64,000 nucleotides of DNA, taken from the NCBI GenBank assembly GCA_003290165.1, contig QNQO01000604.1:434001-498000 (forward strand), read 5' to 3'. This DNA is from Berberis thunbergii (lineage: Eukaryota > Streptophyta > Magnoliopsida > Ranunculales > Berberidaceae). The notes under the pieces are model-generated. The model made no database searches. It was not told the origin of the DNA and was given only the letters and a program-made list of their open reading frames with translations. Made by a program: the position numbers and the translations under genes. Positions 20,831-32,762 of this stretch are shown here, in pieces (position 1 is the stretch's first letter; each line of letters begins with the position of its first letter).

Positions 20831-21609
20831 CAATTAGTGTTCAGTTTATTCTATCAAAATAGGTTGGGTTTGGGTTTGACCGGTTTGGTTTAGGATTGGT
20901 GCAGTTTTGAACATTTGTTTTTTGTACATTTGAAACCAATATGATTGATTCAATTTTCAATTCTATAAAACTGATCCGGTTCCGGTTCGATTAACTGTTC
21001 CACCCAAAACCAAACTGAACAATGAACAACCATAGAAAAATGTGAAAATTTTAATGTTGGTGATTAATAAACTGTGAACACGAGATCAACCATAATAGAA
21101 TTTCTTGTTCGAACTCTGGTGACCCTATCTAAGACTTATATCTTACTGAAAGACCCAAAGGAGTAATAGAAAATAAAGTAAAGCATCAGGGCCATGGTCC
21201 TTGGATGTCCAAAACCTTTGGATGCATTATGCAAATTATAAAGTTGTAATCTGTATGAGTTACCAAATACAGTCTAAATGTATATTTGTATAAAAAAAAA
21301 AACAAAGTATAAAATCTCAATTTGATCCTGCTTATATTTTGGAGACAACCAAGGCAAAAATAATCACACCTCTCCTTCATACTCTAAGATCTCAAAATAT
21401 TTAGGATACAATGAGGCAATAATCATGTTTCTCATTCAATTATCAATTTCTTATAACAAAGAAAAGATATATTTCAAATCTTTCAGATTTACCAAATTAA
21501 TTATAAGTGGTGTGGTTTTTACATTCCATATTAACCTCATCTCTTCAGTCTTCTCCACTCTCTTCTTTCAGTCTTGAGTCTCTTTTTCTTCTTAACTCAC
21601 TCAAAAAGG
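20831..21609. other. No gene; upstream region of the defensin-like gene
   Basis: 20840-21010 is rich in GGTTTGG/CCGGTT motifs like the subterminal parts of hAT elements, without clear ends. From 21010 the sequence is AT-rich. A short pyrimidine-rich leader precedes the ATG at 21610. Confidence 0.35.
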
Positions 21610-21911
21610 ATGGTCAAGTTCTTCCCATCTTTTTACACTGTCCTTCTTCTTGTGGTATTTGCTTTAGGTACAGTCTTATAACCAAGTACTTTTATTCATT
21701 TATTGAAACAATACTTAATTTTTTATTTTTATGTCTTACAGTTCAAACAATGGTACCAATGGTGGAAGCTGAAGTTTGCAGTTCCATAACGGGGCCATGC
21801 AGCAGAATATGCAACTCGGATTGTGTAAAGAGAAATCACGGAGGAACAGGACACTGTAATCGTGTTCGTGCTCCTTTTGTTGATGCATGCATTTGTCAGT
21901 TTCCTTGTTAG
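21610..21911 (+). CDS. Defensin-like (DEFL) secreted cysteine-rich peptide
   Basis: Two exons: 21610-21667 and 21742-21911, joined in phase 1 across a 74-nt intron (GTACAG..TTACAG). The protein is 75 residues. The first ~30 residues are a signal peptide (start MVKFFPSFYTVLLLVVFAL) with likely cleavage after VEA. The mature part has eight Cys in the order expected for a cysteine-stabilised alpha-beta fold: C, C, CxxxC (CNSDC), GxC-type (GHC), CxC (CIC) and a terminal Cys. Plant DEFL peptides act outside the cell in defence or in cell-to-cell signalling, notably in reproduction; which applies here cannot be told. The intron at the signal-peptide border is the family's usual gene structure. A broken paralogue lies 6 kb away. 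The gene looks intact; expression is unknown. Confidence 0.8.
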
Positions 21912-22532
21912 TATGACAATTTCGCAATTAAAGAATATATGAATATATATCAACCTTAATAATGAGTACAGTTCTTGAAACATTATGGCCTGATTATTAC
22001 TTTTATTGTTGTTTTTTTAAATTCCTTAACCCCTTCCACTCCAAATATTATCGGTAACATTTAAATCATGGATTTGTGATACTTTCTGTCACAAGCTTAC
22101 CAATTGAACTAGTATCACATTGGCTTCCATTGTTCTATTTTATTGTGCTTATTTGGTAATAAAGGCAACTTGAAGACTGAAACTACTAGTGCAGCATCCA
22201 CTTTTCTTATGTGGCGCAATCACCAATAGATTATTGTTGGTCTTATTAACACCACCTTTTAATCTCACAGATACTTTCGCAAAATGACTATACAATGATA
22301 CCTAAACTAATTCAAATCATGAAAGCCAAGCAAGTCGGGTTCGATCCTGCATAGCTTACTGTTTGGCGTCTAATGAAAATATCACCCTGGCCATATCATA
22401 TATTTAAGTTGGGTTCAATCTACAATTGTTCACCAAAGAGGTTGTAATCCTTCCTTAAATTTTCAACACGAAATAATTTATGAAAATTGCAAAGAATTCA
22501 GTAGTGGTAAGAATACTTAAGAGAGTGTTTTC
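21912..22532. other. Downstream of the DEFL gene; no gene seen
   Basis: This is AT-rich sequence with partial similarity to 27940-28140 (both contain a GGCAACTTGAAG-like stretch and a GATCATCATAG-type context), as expected if the DEFL pair arose by tandem duplication. A GGGTTCGATCC-like string at 22337 is not part of a foldable tRNA. Confidence 0.4.
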
Positions 22533-22906
22533 TGTTCAAAAATTTAGGAAGAACTAGAACTTAAGAAAAACTAATTTTATTAATCTCTCAAAAATTTTCT
22601 TACAACTTCACATCCTTACTATGCTCACTACTACATTTGAGCTTGTTTGCTCCTTGATGCATACACATCACAACCTCTCCCCTATTTATAGTAGCCCTAA
22701 GGAGGTGGAAGGATTCTAGAAAAGCAATCTCTACCACACATCTTTGCTTCTCTAGAACTCTCTCAAATGTCTAGAGTATTACAAAGGTGTAGAATTCTCT
22801 AAACATTGAACAATCTAGAGAATACTCATTCTTGTTGGATCTTCTAGATAATGGGTTTGGGCTTTAGGCTTTAAACATTTGAGCTAGTTAGTGATGATTT
22901 TCAACA
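22533..22906 (-). repeat. Copia A LTR (left; 3' LTR of the element)
   Basis: This is a direct repeat of 27175-27561, including CTATTTATAGTAGC and CATTCTTGTTGGATC; the CTATTTATAG on the plus strand corresponds to a TATA-like promoter on the minus strand. Confidence 0.85.
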
Positions 22907-22911
22907 CTCCC

Positions 22912-23414
22912 CCTCATCACTAACTTCGTTGAAGATCATGCCAAGTTGTCTCCGAAAGTCTTTGAACTTTGTCGTGCCAAGTCCCTTACAAAATATATCT
23001 GCTACTTGGTTATCCGTCTTGATTGTTTGCATTTCTATCTCTCCTTGAAGTACCTTCTCTCTAATAAAGTGGTAGTGGAACTCTACGTGTTTTGTCCTTG
23101 CATGAAATATCGGATTTTCAGCTAAGCGTATTACAGATTGATTATCACAATGCAATGGTATTGCATAGTCGACTAAATGGTGAAGGTCCTTCATTAGTTG
23201 TACTAGCCAAGTACTTTCTTGTGCTGCCATAGATGTCGCTCTATACTCCGCTTCTGTAGTTGAAAGAGATACTGTTGGTTGTCTCTTGCTACACCAAGTG
23301 ACTGCTTCTGAACCAAGACTAAACACATATCTTGTAGTCGATCTCCTTGTGTCATGATCTCCAGCATAATCCGCACGCAGTAGCCAACCATTTTGCATTC
23401 CTCATCTTTCTTGT
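22912..23414 (-). pseudogene. Copia A RNase H
   Basis: The minus strand encodes GYCVR-type residues, then [60 protein letters not shown] and [16 protein letters not shown], the Copia RNase H tail. It is open over about 165 codons, but the link to RT is frameshifted near 23400. Confidence 0.8.
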
Positions 23415-24537
23415 ATAGAATTCCAATGTCAGTGGTACATTTCACATACCTTAAGATTCTGCGAACTGTTTCGAGATAAGGCTTCTTCGACTTTTGCATG
23501 AACCGACTTGCTACTCCAACTGCGTAGGCTATATCTGGCCGTGTGAGGGTTAAGTAGATTAGGCTCCCGACAAGCTGGCGATACATTGTTGTATCTTCCA
23601 AGTCTTTTCCTTTATCAGCACATAACTTAGCATTGGTCTCCATCAGTGTTAAGGTTAGTTTACACTCAAGCATCCCGTACTTCTTCAATAAATCTCGAGC
23701 ATATTTTTGCTGGCAAAGGAATAAGCCTTTGTCACTTCGCTCTATCTCAAACCCTAGGAAGTGTCTTAATTCTCCTAACTCTTTCATTTGTGAGCGGACC
23801 GCCAGGTTTCTTCATACTCTTTGAATCTCTTCTGTGTCATTTCCAGTGACAATCAGATCATTTACGTATACTAGCGCTATTGCTAGTTTTCCTTCATGGG
23901 ATTTGATAAATAGGCTGAAGTCTGAATGTGCAACTGAGTAGTCGCTTTGAACTAAGAACTCTGCTATCTTCCCGTACCATACCCTTGGTGCTTGCTTTAG
24001 TCCGTACAATGCCTTTTTTAGCTTGCAAACATAGTTTTGTTGGGTTCTACACTCAAGCCCCCTCGGTTGTTCCATATATATTTCTTGGTCAATTTCACCG
24101 TGCAGGAACGCGTTCTTCACATCCATTTGTCATAGTTTCCAAGATTTATTTGCTGCTAGTGCAAGTAGAACCCTGACCGTAGTAATATTGGCTACTGGAC
24201 TAAATGTTTCATCGTAGTCCAACCCATATTGTTGTGAGAATCCTTGAGCTACCAATCGAGCCTTGTACCTTTCTATCGAGCCATTAGGATGAGTTTTTAT
24301 CTTATAGACCCATTTACATGATATGGGCTTTACATCTTTGGGTTTTGGTACCAAGTCCAAAGTTTGATTTTGCTCCAGGGTTTGGATTTCTTCTTCCATT
24401 GCACTTCTCCACTCTGGACTCTGAGATGCTTCTTCAAATGTTGTGGGCTCCCTAATGTTGTGTTCTTCAATCACAACATTTGCATACTTAGGATTGAGTT
24501 TGCGTTGTCTAATTGACCTTCTGAACTGTTGGCCCAC
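23415..24537 (-). pseudogene. Copia A reverse transcriptase
   Basis: From 24537 the frame gives EEEIQTLEQNQTLDLVPKPK, CKWVYKIKTHPNGSIERYKA and LVAQGFSQQYGLDYDETFSP, typical of Copia RT. A stop near 24130 precedes MDVKNAFLHGEIDQEIYMEQ and CKLKKALYGLKQAP. The palm motif reads YVNDLIVTG, where the family has YVDD, so a catalytic Asp is lost. After another break, [12 protein letters not shown] and [16 protein letters not shown] follow. Confidence 0.85.
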
Positions 24538-24879
24538 ATCTTCTTCACTTTCTTGAACTTCTTCTGGTGTTCTTTCATATACACCAGTCTACCATGGGCT
24601 TGAAGATGTACTTGGTGTTTTGGGGGAGCTCGATCGTACTCTTTCTTCATCATTTGCAGGTGATGACTCATTTTCCTGCATTTCCTCTTGTAGACTTTTG
24701 GACTCTGGCAGAAGTAGTTGTTGTGTAGACCACCACGATGAAGCTTCGTCAAACACCACATTCCTTGATGTATGACACCGCCCGGTTGTAGGATTGCAAT
24801 GCTTCCACCCTTTTCTTTGATTGTCGTATCCCACAAAGATGCAACGAATAGCCTTCTTGTCAAACTTATTTCTTAGGTG

Positions 24880-26112
24880 ATTAGGCACGAACACGTAGCA
24901 CACACATCCGAATACTCAAAAGTGACTCACTGTAGGCTTGGTATGCCATAACTTCTGGAACGGTGAAAGGAAATCTAGTTTGCTTGTGGCAGCCTGTTGA
25001 TAATATGGGCTGCAGTCTTCATACACTCGACCCAAAAATGACTCGATACATTCTTCGCATGCAGCATACTTCAACATATCTCTGCCAAATGTCGATTCTT
25101 CCTTTCAGCTGTGCCATTTTTGTGAAGGGTGCCTAGACATGTTAGTTGCCTTCTGATTTTACACCCCTTTAGAAAGTTGGTAAATTCATCCGATGTGTAT
25201 TCTCCACCATTATCGGTACGGATGCATTTGATCTTCTTTCCTACTTGCATTCGATGTCCTCCTTAAATGCCTTAAATATGTTGAGAACTTCTGATTTTTC
25301 CTTCAGAAAGTAAACTCACACGTACCTTGAAAAATCATCAATAAAAATCACCATGTATGGCATTCCACTGACTGATGGTTACTTCACCCGGCCGAACACA
25401 TCTGAGTGGATGAGTTGCAATGGTTCCTTAGCCCTAAACTTCGACTCCTGATAGGATAGTTGATGAGATTTTCCGTACTGGCACCGAGCACAGACTGTTC
25501 TTCCTCGTACATCCAGGTGAGGTAGACCCTTCAACATTGACTTGGTCATCATTATCTTCAACTTATGATAGCTAACATGCCCTAGCCTTGCATGCCACAA
25601 GTTAGCAGTTTCACTGCATCGAGTCTTATCCACATGCTGATTCCGCAGACATCACGTAAATAGACTCCAACTTTCTTTCCGTCATGATGGGTGTACCCGA
25701 TGGCTTTAGAATTCGGTACACCTTAACATCTTCCGACCCGAACACCACATACTTGCCAGTTGCTGTTAATTGTAATACTGACAATAAGTTTTTCTTCATA
25801 CCTGAAACGTGATAGACATTCTGCAATTGAACTTGATTAGAGCTTAAGCGTGGAGTGAATGTAGCCTCCCCAGTGTGTTATCGGCAGTTATCACGACCCG
25901 GTCTCCTTTGTATTCACATAAGCTTGACAATTTCTCCTTGTCTCTAGTCATATAGTTGGAGCAGCCTGAGTCAACAATTCAATCCTTACTGTAGTTGACT
26001 TGCACGTCTTGATCTTCAGCGACCATGGCTACCTCATCATTGGAGAAGTCAATTTCTTCATCTAACAAATCCTCACGAACATACTGGGTAGTTGCAAAGG
26101 ATACTTGGAAGT
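24880..26112 (-). pseudogene. Copia A protease-integrase region
   Basis: The integrase zinc-binding region is clear at 25633-25379 ([14 protein letters not shown], later [15 protein letters not shown]) and is followed by the core in several frames down to about 24900 (for example HLRNKFDKKAIRCIFVGYDN). The protease part, 26100-25830, has QAAPTI/DSGCS-like traces near 25960 but no intact frame. Confidence 0.7.
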
Positions 26113-26113
26113 C

Positions 26114-27010
26114 TCATTCTTCTTCACTGTTGTCTTGGTGATTGTGAGATGTCATCAAGTTTCCTTCAGTTGTCTTCTTCTTTGACCAACAGTCTTTTGC
26201 ATAGTGACCTCTCTTGCCACAGTTGTAGCAATCGTCCTTTCTCTGGTCGTTGTTGTTTCTGCCTTGCTGAGCTCCCCCTTTCTTGTAGCTTCTCTCCTGA
26301 GACTTCTTGGGCCTGCTATCTTCTTCTATATCTGATCTTACAAAACTATTCTTTTTATATCCGCCATTTATTTTATTGAAGAGCGCCCCCTCTTCCTTAT
26401 TTTTCAGAGAGACGTCTGCCATTTGCTTAGCCAAACTTTCTTGATTGGCCAACAAACTTTCAAACTCCACAATAGAAGGTTGAGTTGGCCAACCACGAAA
26501 TGCAGTAACAATCCCGGTATATTCAGGTTTTAGACCATGGATTATTATTTTTTTTATCATATCTTCAGTAACTTTGGAGGCAGTATCTAACTCTGAAATT
26601 TCACGAAATAAAATTTTAATTTTTAAAAAATAGTCTCTAATAGACATACCTCCTTGCTTGGAGTTCATCAACTCATTCTCCAAGAACTGTAGGCGCGCAT
26701 TATTCGTTCTTGAACATAGAGATGCAAATGTATCCCAAGCTCCTTTGGCTGTGTCTGCATCTTCTATATACTGAAGCATTTCATCCTCAATTGTCATCTT
26801 GAGCACATAGAGCGCCTTCCCTGCTTTGATTTCTCACTTCTTGAATTCGACAACATTCTCCTTTGGCGATGGTGTAGTCTCACTACCACCAACAACCTGC
26901 CACAAGTCCTGCCCTTGTAAGTAGGACTTTATCCTTGTCTACCAACTCTTGAAATTATGGTGGTTGAGCTTTGTAAGCCCACCAGTTGTGCCAACAAGAT
27001 TTTCCATCAT
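26114..27010 (-). pseudogene. Copia A gag
   Basis: The start is the ATG at 27010 (MMENLVGTTGGLTKLNHHNF). Two stops occur early, at FKSW-stop and EFKK-stop; after that the frame is open from 26806 to 26114. It contains the gag-polypeptide region (WDTFASLCSRTNNARLQFLE, KIIIHGLKPEYTGIVTAFRG) and a CCHC zinc knuckle (CYNCGKRGHYAKDC). This would be the nucleocapsid-like RNA-binding part. Confidence 0.85.
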
Positions 27011-27174
27011 GACAAGATACAATCTCTTTTGTGCTACCGAGTAAGCTTGGTCTTACACCAATCTGCTTAACAGTCCCGAACTATGCACGAATGATCTCCG
27101 ACTAGACAGTGTTTCACCAAAGGTAAGAATAGTACCCTATGTATGAATAGGGTGAGCTGACTCTGATACCAAAT

Positions 27175-27561
27175 TGTTGAAAATTTTGGGAAGAACTAGA
27201 ACTTAAGAAAGACTAATTTTATTAATCTTTTAAAAGTTTTTTACAACTTCACACCCTTTCTATACTCACTACTACACTTGAGCTTGTTTGCTCCTTGATG
27301 CATACACCTCACAACCTCTCCCCTATTTATAGTAGCTCTAAGGAGGTGAGAGGATTTTAGAGAAGCAATCTCAACCACACATCTTTGATTCTCTAAAACT
27401 CTCTCAAATGTCTAGAGTATTACAAATGTGTAAAATTTTCTAAACATTGAACCATCTAGAGAATACTCATTCTTGTTGGATCTTCTAAATAATGGATTTG
27501 AGCTTTAACTTTTGAATTTTAAGCTTTAAACATTTGAAGTAGTTAGTGATGATTTTCAACA
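27175..27561 (-). repeat. Copia A LTR (right; 5' LTR of the element)
   Basis: This is the partner of 22533-22906. It is followed directly by the leader of the broken DEFL copy. Confidence 0.85.
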
Positions 27562-27639
27562 TAAAAAATCCATCTCTTCTTCGTTGTTCTCTTGCATTTC
27601 CCTTTTTTCCACTCCTACCTCTTCCTCTTCCCTCAAAGG

Positions 27640-27942
27640 ATGTCCAGGCTATTCTCCGTTGTCTTTACCCCTTTTCTTATAATATTTGCTATGATGTAAT
27701 AATCATTTATGTACAAAAAGAACGTATGAAATTTGCTATGCAGTTCAGAAACACTGGTGCCCGTGGAAGCCAAAGTTTGGAATTCCGAATTGGGACCATG
27801 CAATGAATCATGCAACTCGGATTGTGCAAAGCAGCATCCAGAGGAACATGAGAATGCAAACCTAATCCAACTCCTTTCATTGCTCCGTGCATTTGTCAGT
27901 TTCCTTGATAACTGCATTTTTTATGCGCTCATTATGGCTTGA
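27640..27942 (+). pseudogene. Broken defensin-like paralogue
   Basis: Exon 1 (27640-27695) gives a signal peptide starting MSRLFSVVFTPFLIIFAM; the intron begins GTAATA and ends GCAG at 27743; exon 2 starts at 27744. Exon 2 aligns with the intact gene at 21742-21911, including NSDC and the same spacing. Three defects are visible: the first Cys codon is TGG (Trp), the frame shifts around 27855 so the CxC part lies in another frame, and the final Cys codon of that other frame is TGA. In the open frame the C-terminus is a hydrophobic, Cys-poor run ending at 27942. A functional DEFL fold is not expected. The copy was presumably a tandem neighbour before Copia A inserted. Confidence 0.75.
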
Positions 27943-29330
27943 TTTTTCATTGTTCTTTGTATCGTGCATATTTGATAGAGGCAACTTGAAGGAAGGCTGA
28001 AAAAAACTAGAGCACCATCCACTGTTACAGTATCATCCAATAGATGATCTTAACAACCCCTTTAATCACACACTTGACACATACGTTGTGCAGAGCGGAT
28101 GCACAACGATCACCGTAAAGTAACTCAAATAATGGAAGCCAAGTATGATACCAAAATTCCACGTCAGATTACGCAAACACCACATTAAGGTGATTTGTTC
28201 TGACCCTATGATTCTTGTACATATGCAGAGTTTCTGTCAATCCACTTGTTACCCAAGAAGGAACTATCAAAAGTGCTTAATTAAAAATAAAAATTGATTA
28301 CATCCTTGAGAGTTCTGATTATAATTCGTTAGGTAAAATAGCGTCCTGTTGATTCTTATCCATAAGCACCAATTTATTTTTGAGGAGACATACTGATGAA
28401 AAATAAAATTTTCTTGACTTTCTGTTTAGTTTATCTTCTTCATGAGGTCATGAATGAGATCAAGATAAAGTTCAGAAAAGTAACTATACTGACACTGCAT
28501 CCAGTGGGCATTTCGTCGACCTCTGTAATCCTACCTAAAATGATTTTTGTCACTGTAAACACTTTTCTCTGTTGTTTAACGTCTAAAAATTCCATGGTTA
28601 TCCTTCACTGCCCCTCACTAATCAAGACGATAAGATACTATAGGGTTCATCCTTTCGATCATTTTTTTAATGGTCACAGTGACTCAAATCAACTTTTTAA
28701 ATCGGTAACATGCACTTTCTGCTCATCAATAATTTTCTAACTATGACATGAACATTTTTACAAAATTAATCCCTGAAATGGATTTTTATAAACAGTCCAG
28801 TTCCAACCTGTGAACTATGTTACCTGCAGAATATCTGATGCGCCTTTTTTTACATAATTCAATCACCTATATCAATATAACCTTTCAAAGAGAATGATGC
28901 AAGAGAAAACAAGATGAAAGTATCGACAAAATTATAGAACGGTTTCGGGACTACTTACAAAAAAGGCGGTTGTTTACGACAAAATTTGTCTACTAAGTAG
29001 ACAAAATTTGTCAATATAGAATGCAAAGACTAAGGGAGGGTATGGGCAGTCTGCCTTTCTGTACAGTAAGGCATATGAATCCGTCTTAGAAATAAAGCCA
29101 AACACTCTTGACTAGGAAAACATGCTTGAAGGAATTAAAGGATTGGACTGGATTGGATAATTAATAGGAGAGAGTTCAAAGACCGCATAACCACCTGTCA
29201 TTTGGAATTAGGGTAGTCGACAGTGGCACAGAGCACTTTTCTACTGATCATAATGGGGGGGGTTTATTTTTGCTTACGAACGTAAACATGTCAATTAAAA
29301 AACGGAACAAAACAATAAACAAACAGTTCA
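27943..29330. other. No gene recognised
   Basis: Only scattered short frames (such as 28396-28740) without homology. The one marked feature is the palindrome at 28978-29012. The last ~40 bp are the core promoter of the first CLE locus. Confidence 0.45.
28978..29012. repeat. Nested 35-bp palindrome
   Basis: Two copies of GACAAAATTTGTC, each itself palindromic, are arranged as an inverted repeat around TACTAAGTA, giving a nearly perfect 35-bp palindrome. Confidence 0.8.
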
Positions 29331-29336
29331 GTTGAC

Positions 29337-29347
29337 TATATATATAT
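29337..29347 (+). promoter_or_regulatory. TATA box of the CLE pseudogene
   Basis: TATATATATAT lies 60-70 bp before the CLE ATG at 29407, leaving room for a short leader. The leader has a five-codon upstream frame (29375-29392) that could lower translation. Confidence 0.5.
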
Positions 29348-29406
29348 CCATTGAGACCTTACTAACCTAAAACAATGAGTTGTATCTTCTGAGGCTTGCC
29401 TACAGA

Positions 29407-29663
29407 ATGGCCAACCTCAGATTCTGCCTTTGTCTAGCATTGCTCTTGCTTTCAGTTGTCAAGGCTAAAGCACACCCACTCAGTCCAATTCTAGAAGAAA
29501 GGAAGCTACCCGAATCTTTAAGTGGATTTCAAGTGAAGACCACAGAAGTATCAGTTGCAGAGTTGGTGAAGGAACACGCTGGAAACTTATACGAATCCAA
29601 GCAGTTAGTCCTGGAGGACCTGACCCTCAACATCATGCTATAAATCTTTTAATTAACAATTGA
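29407..29663 (+). pseudogene. CLE signalling peptide gene with 1-nt frameshift
   Basis: The open frame from ATG 29407 has an N-terminal signal peptide (MANLRFCLCLALLLLSVVKA) and a variable region, 78 codons in all. Just before its end, the 12-codon CLE box lies in a different frame at 29601-29636, reading AVSPGGPDPQHH, then nine more codons to a TGA at 29663. CLE2-7-type peptides carry xVSPGGPDPQHH or xLSPGGPDPQHH preceded by Arg at position 1. Here the base pattern AAGCAGTTAGT fits loss of one nucleotide inside that Arg codon. As read, the protein ends in an unrelated tail and no CLE peptide can be made. A base-calling error would look the same. A second CLE gene lies 3.4 kb downstream. Confidence 0.8.
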
Positions 29664-32600
29664 TAGCTCAAACAAAAGAAAACATTGGTACATGTATCAA
29701 TTTTTTCTTCTTTCTCTTTTGTAGGTAGAGGATTCAACTGTCAAATGTTTGGGCATAGAATCTGTATTCGAACTACATTTTAGTAATGCTACACAAAATA
29801 TTACATACCAATCGTTTAGGTGTGATTTGAGTATATGCAATTTGTATCATTGTTGATAGTTTTTCTCAAGGAGACATTATGAAACTGATATAGAATTTCA
29901 AAGACATAACAAGAAAAATCATTTCGCTTCAGGATTATCAAATGGAATGTTCAGTAGCAATGCATAATCAATTTTTTTGTGAACAGCAAAACTGGTGTTT
30001 CTTCAAGAACTACTTCCAAAAACAAGCAGAGAATAAAGAAATAGCAAAGTTCAACTTCCAATGAACAGTGGGAATCCATTTCAATATATAACTAAGTTGG
30101 GTCAACCGTCAACCCATAAACACCGTCTACACTTTTAAGTAATAGAAGTGATAACCATTGATCAATACTTTTGTTTGGACACAATTCTTTGGCTCAATAT
30201 GATAATAAGCAAAACCTAATCACTGCAGCAATATAGTATAATATTCATAAACAAGGTTTAAAGCAATAGAAAAACATGGTTACCTTAAAAGTGAGTAAAG
30301 AGAGATCCTTCTGACATATTCACCACTGCAATTGTAATAATGAACATTTCTTCGACCCGAGAATGCACATTTCACAGAGATACCATATAGTACTGATCAT
30401 AACATGTATATGCACCAATCTAGACTTGAAACGTAACAGATTTTCGAGGATTGATCTAACTGCAACAACTCCACTGAAATTGTCCCTTTACGATAAATGT
30501 ATTTAGAAGATAAGATGCATGACATTTATAAAATTTCAACTACAATGTGTCTCATTCAGGACTTGTACTTTAGAAACACTAGTGAATACATAAATACAAA
30601 GGGTTAGGGATCAAAGTTGTACTATAGGAATAAACTAAAGTTCTTTTTTGTTTTCCAACTATGGAAAAAGTTCCTTGTCTTTAACATTGTCCTCAAATCA
30701 TCTTTAATGCGGATATTTTTTTTATATTTGGATGCCTGAAATATTGTAGGCTCCATCAGCAATAATTTAAGAAATGAAGTTTCAGAATGGATGTTACTGT
30801 AGGCATTCAATAGATGCCTTCACCTCATCCCTAAAAGTTCACAACTCAGGTGCCAACTCTTTCACTGAAGCGGGTTCTTCAGGACAAAATAGAAGATGGC
30901 ATACATGAATCAAACTGATAGAATCATTACCAAAGAAGAATTACTTCAACTAGATAGGATGTAGACATTGATCTGATCTGATTCATGTTCCAACCATTTA
31001 AAATGAAAGAGATAGGCTCTGACTACCTTATCCATTTACCATCTTTGTTTTGTCAATATATCTATATCTTGTACACGTCCCTTCCTCAACGAAGATCTTC
31101 GACTTTTTTTTACTTTTTACAATAAAACAAAAATTCAAGAGTAATTAACTATTCTTCTCCCAGTAAACATCGCATTTGCTTGTTGTTTACAAGATCCATA
31201 AAAAATTTAACCTTCAAAAGATCTTTTATCCAAGCAAGTCCAAACAAAATAGCATCCTCGAAAGCAAGTTTTCTTTGAAGATACACGTCGAATGACACTT
31301 ATTAAAATCTGATGTGGAGGTGACTCACAACATATGTAGCGGTTTGTCGCTGCATCCTTTTGTAAAACTTTGGATTTTGTTTGTTCTGTTTTAGTTTGTC
31401 ATCATATAGATGTTGCTACAAAAAAAACACAGCCAATAAACTGATGTGTTTCGCATTTTGAATCTCTTTTGAAAGGAAATGGATAAGGAGGAGAGGAAGA
31501 AAGAAACAAGATGCCAATAGTTGCTAACTTAGTTGGTAAGACTTGTTGCATAGGTATTTGATGCAAGGTTCCATTAAAAACCCCACTTGCCTTCAAAAAA
31601 AGGGAAGAATGTTACGAGACTGAAGATGGTCATCAAACTCCTGTTTCTGAGGTATCAGTTGTACATCCCTGAATTATTCCATTTCTATATGCTGGAAGCA
31701 ACCTAAAAAGTCAACTTCACACTAGATTAACAATGTATCTGATACGCTACAACATCCATATGCCGAGAGCAACTTAAGAAGTTAACTTCATACTAGATTA
31801 ACAATGTATCCGATAACTCTATTTTCCTAGATTGAACTCTTTGCTACCAAATACGCGTTCTGGAAATGACCTTGTAAAATACACAGTCATTGTGTAACAA
31901 AATCATGAGAGATAAGGATTAAGGAATAAGTGCATCTTCCGTACACACAACTGTGATTATTGACTATTGCCTATTCCTAACCTAGGATATTATTGGCTCT
32001 AATAGGACATGCACCAGCCAGAGGTATGGTTGTAACTAATTATCAATAATTGAACCAACCTTAAACCAAGCTAAATGATGCTAATTATGGCACGTGACAA
32101 CATATGGCGCTCAGAGACCCATTAATGATGTGGCCGCACATACTAAGAATAGAGGATTTCACCGAAAAACAAAGAGGGTGATTAGATGTCAACCTTAAAC
32201 AACTACCCAATTGGTAATACTTTCAAAATCCTATATAAAGGCCATGGAGAAAGAATCAATGAGGAGACAAAAATTGGATTCATTGCTTTGTACTCTGTAT
32301 AAACCAATCGTGAATTTGAAGTATTTTCTAAGTGATGAGGAGATGCAACCTCCATTTGAATGAGAAACAAAAATGGAGAGAAGACAAATAGAAATGAAGA
32401 AGACAAGCAGAACGCATAAGACTGCCTGCTATATGAAGATTAAGTGGCCTTTGAGATGACACGAATTCCATCAAATGATATTTTAAAACCTTAATCCTTT
32501 AGAGTGTAGTGATCAATTATCCACTACTGCCAATAAAAGGTTGTATGAATTGAAGATAATTGTCAAATGAGTGAGTGGTACATATACAAAACATGCACCC

Positions 32601-32762
32601 CTAGATGGCGTATTGTACGTGGTGCTACTTCATTGGGCCTAGTTGGATAAATACACACAGAAGTCAATTCTCTCCAGTGCTATATATGTGTCATGAAATT
32701 ACATGCAGAGCTACTTGATCCTTCTAGCTTTGGAAAGAGGTAACAGAGAGAGAGGGAGCGAG
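29664..32762. other. Intergenic region between the two CLE loci
   Basis: There is no gene over 3 kb, only short chance frames. A 65-70 bp unit is tandemly duplicated at 31678-31815 (both copies contain CACTAGATTAACAATGTAT or a close variant). A TATA-like GCTATATATGTG lies at about 32681, some 80 bp before the second CLE start. Confidence 0.5.

Larger units (their letters stand above)
22533..27561 (-). mobile_element. Copia retrotransposon A, complete but decayed
   Basis: LTRs are 22533-22906 (374 bp) and 27175-27561 (387 bp), starting TGTTSAAAA and ending TTTTCAACA. On the minus strand the order is LTR, primer site (TGGTATCAGAGTC, 27160-27172), gag, protease, integrase, RT, RNase H, purine tract (GATGAGGGGGAG) and LTR: Copia order. 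LTRs differ at many sites and each coding part has stops, so it is old. Flanks TTTTC and TAAAA do not match, so no target duplication is visible. It separates the DEFL gene from its broken paralogue. Confidence 0.9.

Noticed and set aside
22320..22360. GGGTTCGATCC as a tRNA T-arm
   Set aside because: No acceptor stem, D-arm or anticodon arm fits around it.
28396..28740. 114-codon ORF as a gene
   Set aside because: No recognisable domain, AT-rich codons, no supporting promoter; looks like chance.
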